A DNA stretch of 64,000 nt. It comes from Bordetella genomosp. 9 (GTDB lineage: Bacteria; Pseudomonadota; Gammaproteobacteria; Burkholderiales; Burkholderiaceae_B). The notes below the pieces were generated by a model that was not told the origin of the DNA, made no database searches, and worked only from the letters and a program-made list of their open reading frames with translations. Numbering within the stretch: position 1 is the first letter of the stretch; each line of letters opens with the position of its first letter. Location of the stretch: contig NZ_NEVJ01000003.1 in the NCBI RefSeq assembly GCF_002261425.1, positions 1 to 64,000 on the forward strand, in the 5' to 3' direction. This document shows positions 58,335-64,000 of the stretch, in pieces. The position numbers and the translations under genes are program-made.

Positions 58335-58713
58335 CCAGCTCTTCCATGATGGGACATTCCGGCCGATCGTCGCCATGGCAATGGTCGGCCAGATGATGCA
58401 GGGTGTCGGCCATCTGCTGCAGCGCCTGCGCCTTGCTCTCCAGTTCCGCGACGTGCCGCATGGCGATGCGCTTGACGTCGGCGCTGGCGCGGCCGCGGTC
58501 GCGCCACAATGCCAGCAGGTCGCGCATCTGCTCCACTGAAAAACCCAGGTCGCGCGCCCGGCGCAGGAAGCGCAGGGTGTGCACGTCGTTGTCGCTGTAG
58601 ATGCGATAGCCCGCGTCGGTGCGTTCCGGCGACCGCGTCAGCCCTATGCTTTCGTAGTAGCGGATCATCTTGGCCGTAATGCCGGATGCCGCCGCAGCCT
58701 GGCCGATATTCAT
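58324..58713 (-). CDS. cueR: CueR, copper(I)-responsive MerR regulator
   Basis: The protein has 129 residues. The MerR head reads [22 protein letters not shown]112 and C120 (CHGDDRPEC) and S77 match the Cu(I)-site residues and monovalent-metal serine of Escherichia coli CueR. The ATG overlaps the copA stop by 4 bp, so it is translated with copA and takes part in its own control. Its targets are the two promoters around 61105-61198. Confidence 0.95.
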   Translation of the reverse strand: MNIGQAAAASGITAKMIRYYESIGLTRSPERTDAGYRIYSDNDVHTLRFLRRARDLGFSVEQMRDLLALWRDRGRASADVKRIAMRHVAELESKAQALQQMADTLHHLADHCHGDDRPECPIMEELAKG

Positions 58714-61073
58714 GATGCACCGCCTCCCGCGATAAGTGTGGATGTACCGTGGCCGGATCGATCGGCGGCGGCCGGCGTCGCCGGCACCGGCGCCCGGAAC
58801 GTCCGCAGCCGCAAGGCGTTGCCGACCACGAAAAGACTGGAAAGGGCCATCGCCGCGGCCGCGAAAACGGGCGACAGCGACGGGCCGTGCAGCAGCGCCA
58901 GGGCGCCCGCCGCCAGCGGTATCAAGGCTACGTTGTACACGAAGGCCCAGAACAGGTTCTGGCGGATATTGGCCAGGGTCGCCCGGCTGATGGCGATGGC
59001 GCGCGGCACGCCCGCGGGGTCGCCGGCCATCAGCACGACCGAGGCCGCGTCGATGGCGACGTCGGTCCCCGTTCCGATGGCGATGCCCACGTCCGCCGCG
59101 GCCAGCGCCGGCGCATCGTTGATCCCATCGCCGACGAAAGCCAGCAGCGGGCGTCCCGCGGCGCCGGCCGCATCGCCTTGCCGCAGGTCACGGACCGCCT
59201 GTACCTTGCCTTCGGGCAATACCTCCGCGTGCACCTCGTCGATGCCCAGGACCCGCGCGACCGCCTGCGCGGTGTGGCGGTTGTCGCCGGTGATCATCAC
59301 CGTACGTATGCCCGCCGCGCGCAGGGCCGCGATGGAAGCGGCCGATGTCGGGCGCACGGGATCTTCCACCGCCATGACCGCGGCGGCTACGCCGTCGATG
59401 GCCACGTAGATGGCCGTCTTGCCGGCGCGGGCCCAGTTCTCCGCCCGATCCCGCAGGCCGGCCACGTCCACCCCATGTTCGCCCATCAGCCGCTCCGCGC
59501 CGACCAGCAATTGCCGTCCTTGCACCTCGCCTTGCACGCCGGCGCCCGAAATCGCCTGGAAGCCGCTGACGGACGTGGCCGGCAGGCCTTCCGCGCGCGC
59601 CGCCGCCACGATGGCCGAGGCGATCGGATGTTCCGATGCGGCCTGCACCGACGCCGTCCAGGCCAGGACGTCGTCGCGCCGGAAGCCGGCGGCCAGCGCC
59701 ATGTCGGTCATGGCGGGCTTGCCTTGCGTCAACGTGCCGGTCTTGTCGAAGGCCACGGTGCCGACGTCCCGCAGGCTTTGCAGCGCATCGCCCTGGCGGA
59801 ACAGCACGCCCAAGTCGGCGGCGCGGCCGGTGCCCACCATGATGGACATCGGCGTGGCCAGCCCCATCGCGCAGGGGCAGGCCACGATCAGCACGGCCAC
59901 CGCATGCACCAGCGCCTGGGGCAGGGCGGGCGACGGTCCCCACGCCAGCCACGCGAAGAAGGTCACGGCCGCGATCGCCATGATGGCCGGCACGAAACGA
60001 TAGGTGATACGGTCCACCAGGCTCTGTATGGGCAGCTTCGCGCCTTGTGCGTCCTGCACCATGCGGGCGATACGCGCCAACGCCGTGTCGGCGCCGGTGT
60101 GCGTGACCTGCACGGTCAACGTGCCCTGAGTATTGAGCGTGCCGCCCGTCACCGCGTCGCCGGCCGTCTTTTCCACCGGTACGGGCTCGCCGGTGATCAT
60201 GGACTCGTCCACGAAGGAGGCGCCGTCGCGTACCACGCCGTCGACCGGGATTTTCTCGCCGGGGCGGATACGCACCACGTCGCCGGACCGCACGTCTTCG
60301 ATGGGCAGGTCCACGGTGTCGTCGCCGCGCAGCACCCGGGCGCGCCGCGGCTGCAGCGATGCCAGCCGCGCGATCGCGGCGCCCGTGCGGCCCTTGGCGC
60401 GTGCTTCCAGCAGGCGGCCCAGCAGGATCAGCGTCACGATGACGGCGGCCGCCTCGAAATAGACATGGCGGGCCTCCGGCGGCAGCCAGTCCGGCATGAA
60501 CGTCGCGACCGTCGAATAGAGCCACGCGCTGCCCGCGCCCACGGCCACCAGGGAGTTCATGTCCGGTCCGCCACGCGCCAGGGCCGCGCCGCCTTTCAGG
60601 AAGAAGTCCCGGCCGGGGCCCGCCAGCACCAGGCTGGTCAGCAGCCATTGCAGCAGCCACAGGCGCTCGAGTCCCACATACGCATCCAGGGCGTGATGCA
60701 GGGCAGGCACCAGATGGCCACCCATTTCAAGCAGGAAAACCGGCAGGCTCAAGGCCAGCGCGACGGCGAAGCGGCGGCCCAGGCGGCGCGCCTCCTGTTC
60801 GCGCGCGGCCGCCTGGCGCGCCGTCTCGTCGTTTTCCGGCACGAGGGGGCGGGCGCCATAACCGGCCTTGGCGACGGCGGCCACCAGGGCGTCCGCCGTG
60901 GCCGCGCCCGCCTGGTCCCATGCCACCCGGGCGCGTTCGGTCGCCAGGTTCACGCTGGCGCTGCGCACGCCGGGTACGGCGGCCAGGGCGTTTTCCACGC
61001 GCTTGACGCAGGACGCGCAGCTCATTCCTTCTATGGCGAGCTCGATGGAGGCGGTTTGCGGTTCGGTTTTCAT
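58710..61073 (-). CDS. copA: CopA, Cu(I)-exporting P1B-ATPase
   Basis: The protein has 787 residues from the ATG at 61073; an upstream ATG at 61124 lies inside the promoter and is not used. There is one N-terminal metal-binding domain (GMSCASC, C19/C22). The core has TGEP, the copper-specific [26 protein letters not shown] and [10 protein letters not shown]. It pumps Cu(I) out of the cytoplasm. It is co-transcribed with cueR and divergent from the copZ-type chaperone, each with its own CueR-type promoter. Confidence 0.96.
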   Translation of the reverse strand: MKTEPQTASIELAIEGMSCASCVKRVENALAAVPGVRSASVNLATERARVAWDQAGAATADALVAAVAKAGYGARPLVPENDETARQAAAREQEARRLGRRFAVALALSLPVFLLEMGGHLVPALHHALDAYVGLERLWLLQWLLTSLVLAGPGRDFFLKGGAALARGGPDMNSLVAVGAGSAWLYSTVATFMPDWLPPEARHVYFEAAAVIVTLILLGRLLEARAKGRTGAAIARLASLQPRRARVLRGDDTVDLPIEDVRSGDVVRIRPGEKIPVDGVVRDGASFVDESMITGEPVPVEKTAGDAVTGGTLNTQGTLTVQVTHTGADTALARIARMVQDAQGAKLPIQSLVDRITYRFVPAIMAIAAVTFFAWLAWGPSPALPQALVHAVAVLIVACPCAMGLATPMSIMVGTGRAADLGVLFRQGDALQSLRDVGTVAFDKTGTLTQGKPAMTDMALAAGFRRDDVLAWTASVQAASEHPIASAIVAAARAEGLPATSVSGFQAISGAGVQGEVQGRQLLVGAERLMGEHGVDVAGLRDRAENWARAGKTAIYVAIDGVAAAVMAVEDPVRPTSAASIAALRAAGIRTVMITGDNRHTAQAVARVLGIDEVHAEVLPEGKVQAVRDLRQGDAAGAAGRPLLAFVGDGINDAPALAAADVGIAIGTGTDVAIDAASVVLMAGDPAGVPRAIAISRATLANIRQNLFWAFVYNVALIPLAAGALALLHGPSLSPVFAAAAMALSSLFVVGNALRLRTFRAPVPATPAAADRSGHGTSTLIAGGGAS

Positions 61074-61104
61074 GTTCGCTGCGGCGCTGAGAGGTATGAC
61101 CCAC

Positions 61105-61135
61105 AGTGTGATCCTTCCCATCATGGTAAGGTCAA
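61105..61135 (-). promoter_or_regulatory. CueR-type promoter of copA-cueR
   Basis: On the minus strand TTGACC (61130-61135) and CACACT (61105-61110) are separated by 19 bp. The spacer contains the dyad TTACCATGATGGGAA, typical of CueR operators. Confidence 0.85.
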
Positions 61136-61167
61136 GCGGGCTCCGGTCAAGTGCGCCAGATCAAGGA

Positions 61168-61198
61168 TTGACCTTGCCATGATGGGAAGGTGTACTGT
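61168..61198 (+). promoter_or_regulatory. CueR-type promoter of the copZ-like gene
   Basis: TTGACC (61168-61173) and TACTGT (61193-61198) are separated by 19 bp. The spacer holds TTGCCATGATGGGAAGG, nearly the same operator as that of copA in inverted orientation 33 bp away. Confidence 0.88.
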
Positions 61199-61247
61199 TC
61201 CAGGCATCGGGCGGCATGCCGTTCGCCCAGCGCTACAAGGAGTCATC

Positions 61248-61448
61248 ATGGCCATGCAATATCAGGTCCCCGACATGTCGTGCCAACACTGCGTCCAGAC
61301 CATTACCCGCGCCGTCACCCAGGCCGTGCCGGGAACATCGGTTCAGGCGGACCTGTCGAACCACCGCGTGACCGTCACCGGCACGGAAGACCAGTCGCGG
61401 GTGGAAGGCGCCATCCGCGAGGCCGGGTACACCGCCGTCCCTGCTTGA
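61248..61448 (+). CDS. copZ: CopZ-like copper chaperone (single HMA domain)
   Basis: The protein has 66 residues and consists of one heavy-metal-associated domain. The metal loop MSCQHC follows YQVPD, and the C-terminus ends EAGYTAVPA. AAGGAG lies 6 nt before the ATG. It would carry Cu(I) in the cytoplasm and hand it to CopA or CueR. Its own CueR-type promoter lies 50 bp upstream. Confidence 0.93.
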   Translation: MAMQYQVPDMSCQHCVQTITRAVTQAVPGTSVQADLSNHRVTVTGTEDQSRVEGAIREAGYTAVPA

Positions 61449-61604
61449 AATGGGGCGCGCTGGCAACGCAGCATGGGACAGCGAGCGGGCCCTCATTGAT
61501 GAAGACTATCGATTAATAAGAATAATTAAATTTGATGTATTGATAGCTGTTATTTATTATTCGTCCATGGCGTTTCGCCTTTGAACCGAACAGGAGATCT
61601 ACCC
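61449..61604 (+). promoter_or_regulatory. AT-rich leader of the peroxiredoxin-glutaredoxin gene
   Basis: The stretch about 61500-61565 is very AT-rich against the surrounding GC-rich DNA and probably holds the promoter. ATAG-N7-TTAT in it resembles half of an OxyR site, but the rest of the pattern is poor. AGGAG lies before the ATG at 61605. Confidence 0.4.
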
Positions 61605-62333
61605 ATGCTGCAAGCCCGCGAAGGACAACGCGTCCCGAACGTGACTTTCCCCGTCCGCGAAGACAACGCCTGGAAGCAGGTCACCACGGACGACATCTTC
61701 AAGAACAAGACGGTAGTGGTTTTCTCCCTGCCTGGCGCCTTCACGCCCACCTGCTCGTCCACGCACCTGCCGCGCTACAACGAACTGGCGCCGGCCTTCC
61801 GCGCGAACGGCGTGGACAGCATCGTCTGCGTCTCGGTCAACGATACCTTCGTGATGAACGAATGGGCCAAGGACCAGGAATCGGCCAACGTAACGCTGCT
61901 GCCCGACGGCAACGGCGATTTCACCGAAGGCATGGGCATGCTGGTCGACAAGCGCAACCTGGGCTTCGGCAAGCGCAGCTGGCGCTATTCGATGCTGGTG
62001 CGCGATGGCGTGGTCGAAAAGATGTTCATCGAACCGGAAAAGGACGGCGACCCGTTCGAGGTCTCCGACGCCGACACCATGCTGAACTACATCGCCCCGG
62101 CCGCGCGCAGGCCTGACCAGGTGGTGGTGTTCTCCAAGCCGGGCTGCCCGTTCTGCATCGAAGCCAAGTCCCTGCTGGAAAGCAAAGGCTACGACACGAT
62201 CGACATCCCGCTGGAAAACAAGGTGCGCGGCCGCGTGATCGGCGCCGTTTCCGGCAAGGCCACCGCGCCGCAGGTGTTCATCAACGGTTCGCTGATCGGC
62301 GGCCTGGATGAACTGAAGGCGCACTTCGCCTGA
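61605..62333 (+). CDS. Peroxiredoxin-glutaredoxin fusion protein (hybrid Prx5)
   Basis: The protein has 242 residues. The N-terminal Prx5-type domain (about 1-160) has the peroxidatic C50 in PGAFTPTC. The C-terminal glutaredoxin domain has C181-P-F-C184. Such hybrids reduce hydroperoxides, taking electrons from glutathione through the built-in glutaredoxin. The ATG at 61605 has AGGAG upstream; a TTG at 61581 would add eight residues. A flavoprotein disulfide-reductase-like gene follows 58 bp later. Confidence 0.95.
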   Translation: MLQAREGQRVPNVTFPVREDNAWKQVTTDDIFKNKTVVVFSLPGAFTPTCSSTHLPRYNELAPAFRANGVDSIVCVSVNDTFVMNEWAKDQESANVTLLPDGNGDFTEGMGMLVDKRNLGFGKRSWRYSMLVRDGVVEKMFIEPEKDGDPFEVSDADTMLNYIAPAARRPDQVVVFSKPGCPFCIEAKSLLESKGYDTIDIPLENKVRGRVIGAVSGKATAPQVFINGSLIGGLDELKAHFA

Positions 62334-62391
62334 GCCGCGCCGACGCGTGCATGACCTCGCCATACCTATCCGAGCATCATAAGGATTACAC

Positions 62392-63810
62392 ATGAAAACC
62401 CTGCAAACCGATGTGGCCGTGATCGGCGCCGGCACGGCCGGCCTGGGCGCCTATCGCGCGGCGGTCGCCGCGGGCAAGCGCGCGCTGATCATCGAAGGCG
62501 GGCAGTACGGAACGACTTGCGCCCGCGTGGGCTGCATGCCGTCCAAGCTGCTCATCGCCGCCGCCGAGGCCGCGCATGCCGCCGGACACGGCGCGCCCTT
62601 CGGCGTCCACATCGACGGCAAGGTGCGTGTGGATGGCCGCGAGGTCATGGATCGCGTCAAGCGCGAGCGCGACCGTTTCGTCGGGTTCGTCGTGGAAGGC
62701 GTGGAAAGCATCCCCGCACAGGACAAGCTGCGCGGCTTTGCGCGCTTCGTGTCCGACACGGTGCTGCGCGTGGACGACCATACCGAAGTCCATGCGCGCA
62801 CCGTGGTGATCGCCACCGGCTCCACGCCGGCGGTGCCGCCGCCGTTCCAGGCGCTGGGCGACCGCCTGGTGGTCAATGACGACGTGTTCTATTGGGACGA
62901 CCTGCCTGCCAGCGTGGCCGTGTTCGGCCCCGGCGTGATCGGCCTGGAGCTGGGCCAGTCGCTGGCGCGGCTGGGCGTGCGCGTCAGGGTGTTCGGTGTC
63001 AGCGGCAGCCTGGGCGGCATCACCGATCCCGCCGTGCGGCAAAGCGCCAAGAAGGCCTTCCAGGAAGAGTTCTACCTGGATCCCGATGCACGCGTGCTGG
63101 AAACCACGCGAGACGGCGACCGCGTACGCGTGCGCTACGTCGCGCTGGACAACACCGAACGGGTGGAGCATTTCGACTATGCGCTGGTGGCGACCGGCCG
63201 CCGCGCGCACCTGGGCGGCCTGGCGCTGCAGAACACCAGCCTGAAGCTGAATCCGTCCGGCGTGCCGGAGTACGACCGCTACACCTTGCAGGCGGGCGAT
63301 ACGCCGATCTTCATCGCGGGTGACGCGAACGGCGATCTGCCCTTGCTGCACGAAGCGGCGGACGAAGGGCGCATCGCGGGCGAAAACGCGGCGCGTTTCC
63401 CCAACGTCAAGGCCGGCAGCCGCCGCGCGCCGATGGCCGTGGTGTTCTCCGATCCGCAGCTCGCCGTGGTGGGCACGCCGTACAACCGTCTGCCGGAAGG
63501 CACGTACGTGACGGGTGAAGTGGACTTCGGCAACCAGGGGCGTGCGCGCGTCATGCTGAAGAACAAGGGCCGCCTGCACGTTTATGCGGACCGCGTCACC
63601 GGTCGTTTCCTGGGCGCCGAAATGGCGGGACCCAGCGTCGAGCACCTGGCGCATCTGCTGGCCTGGTCCTTGCAGCAGGGAATGACGGTGGCCCGCATGC
63701 TGGAGATGCCTTTCTACCATCCGGTGGTGGAAGAGGGCCTGCGCACCGCCTTGCGCGACGCCGACGCGCAGGTGCGGGAACATGGCCTGAAGTTGGCCAA
63801 CGCCGCGTAA
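62392..63810 (+). CDS. Dihydrolipoamide dehydrogenase-like flavoprotein disulfide reductase
   Basis: The protein has 472 residues. The FAD motif AVIGAGTAGLGAYRAA is followed by the redox disulfide C43-ARVG-C48 within TTCARVGCMPSK. The second nucleotide motif is AVFGPGVIGLELGQSLARLG, and the C-terminal acid-base pair lies in FYHPVVEEGL. The proximal motif differs from classical LpdA (CLNVGCIPSK) and no dehydrogenase-complex genes are near, so it may serve another thiol partner. AAGGA precedes the ATG. The hybrid peroxiredoxin directly upstream makes an antioxidant role plausible. Confidence 0.9.
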   Translation: MKTLQTDVAVIGAGTAGLGAYRAAVAAGKRALIIEGGQYGTTCARVGCMPSKLLIAAAEAAHAAGHGAPFGVHIDGKVRVDGREVMDRVKRERDRFVGFVVEGVESIPAQDKLRGFARFVSDTVLRVDDHTEVHARTVVIATGSTPAVPPPFQALGDRLVVNDDVFYWDDLPASVAVFGPGVIGLELGQSLARLGVRVRVFGVSGSLGGITDPAVRQSAKKAFQEEFYLDPDARVLETTRDGDRVRVRYVALDNTERVEHFDYALVATGRRAHLGGLALQNTSLKLNPSGVPEYDRYTLQAGDTPIFIAGDANGDLPLLHEAADEGRIAGENAARFPNVKAGSRRAPMAVVFSDPQLAVVGTPYNRLPEGTYVTGEVDFGNQGRARVMLKNKGRLHVYADRVTGRFLGAEMAGPSVEHLAHLLAWSLQQGMTVARMLEMPFYHPVVEEGLRTALRDADAQVREHGLKLANAA

Positions 63811-63821
63811 GCAATGCGAAT

Positions 63822-63847
63822 AGGCCCCGCCTGGACGGGGCCTTGTT
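63822..63847. terminator. Bidirectional intrinsic terminator
   Basis: AGGCCCCG (63822-63829) and CGGGGCCT (63836-63843) form an 8-bp stem with a 6-nt loop followed by TGTT. It lies between the flavoprotein gene and the minus-strand gene ending at 63848. Confidence 0.8.
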
Positions 63848-64000
63848 CTATCGCGCGGCGCGCGCTTCCACCGCGCTGGACAGGGCCTGCAAGGCCGGCA
63901 CCGCTCGGCCGGTATCGTCCAGCGCCGTCAACAGGGCCCTGGCTTGCCGCGCCGTCGGCGCCAGGCGGTCAAACGCTTTCGCGCATAGCACGCTGGCGGT
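63848..64000 (-). CDS. 3' end of an unidentified minus-strand gene
   Basis: The minus strand is open from the window edge to a TAG at 63848-63850, giving 50 residues ending ALQALSSAVEARAAR. The alanine- and leucine-rich helical composition and GC-rich codon use look coding, and a terminator sits directly after the stop. I recognise no family from this fragment. Confidence 0.55.
   Translation of the reverse strand, partial: TASVLCAKAFDRLAPTARQARALLTALDDTGRAVPALQALSSAVEARAAR

Noticed and set aside
58749..61247. A long plus-strand frame opposite copA joined to the copZ-like gene
   Set aside because: Only the last 66 codons, after a good ribosome-binding site at 61242, encode a recognisable HMA domain. 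The rest is antisense to copA.
61500..61570. OxyR box upstream of the hybrid peroxiredoxin
   Set aside because: Only one ATAG-N7-TTAT half fits. The upstream half of the four-element pattern is poor, so it is not claimed.

Overview
The window is GC-rich, densely coded DNA from a betaproteobacterium, most likely an Alcaligenaceae member close to Bordetella or Achromobacter. Three Bug-family (TctC-type) periplasmic receptors, several LysR regulators, a tRNA-Ala(CGC) and a Lap/Brt-type giant-adhesin locus support this. The genus is inferred from gene content; no database was searched.

Region 1 (1-34.3 kb) is a cell-surface adhesion region. It opens inside a giant VCBS-repeat/vWA/RTX adhesin whose N-terminus lies outside the window. 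A LysR regulator, a divergent NmrA-like oxidoreductase and a tRNA-Ala follow. An AT-rich 0.6-kb regulatory gap then precedes a type I secretion operon: TolC-like channel, small unknown protein, LapB-type ABC exporter, LapC-type adaptor. A LuxR-type regulator with a degenerate receiver and a second, complete 3799-residue adhesin come next. That adhesin has an N-terminal retention module and a di-alanine candidate LapG site. LapG (periplasmic protease) and LapD (inside-out c-di-GMP sensor) close the locus. Together these make a c-di-GMP-controlled adhesin retention and release system with two adhesin clients and one visible exporter.

Region 2 (34.4-41.9 kb) holds a class A beta-lactamase with a Tat-type signal peptide. 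Next is a class II aldolase followed by the substrate-binding protein and two permeases of a peptide/opine-type ABC importer, with no ATPase gene. LacI and LysR regulators lie downstream on the other strand. An 18-bp palindrome with a central CG, placed on the predicted start site of the aldolase operon, is a good candidate for the LacI operator.

Region 3 (42.0-54.7 kb) is one co-directional catabolic cluster opposite the LysR gene. It encodes two paralogous metallo-beta-lactamase-fold lactonase-like hydrolases, a dienoyl-CoA-reductase-type flavoenzyme, three Bug receptors and four MmgE/PrpD-family proteins. The substrate cannot be read from the sequence; uptake and degradation of an unsaturated or lactone-forming carboxylic acid is the inference.

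Region 4 (54.7-61.4 kb) is metal resistance. A Cd/Zn/Pb P1B-ATPase with a 24-histidine N-terminus is divergent from a CadR-type MerR regulator. A nitroreductase lies between this pair and a copper set (CopA and CueR on one strand, CopZ divergent). The metal promoters show MerR-type 19-bp spacers with internal dyads.

Region 5 (61.4-64.0 kb) encodes a peroxiredoxin-glutaredoxin hybrid, a dihydrolipoamide-dehydrogenase-like flavoprotein and the 3' end of an unidentified gene on the minus strand. I saw no insertion sequence, prophage or CRISPR array.
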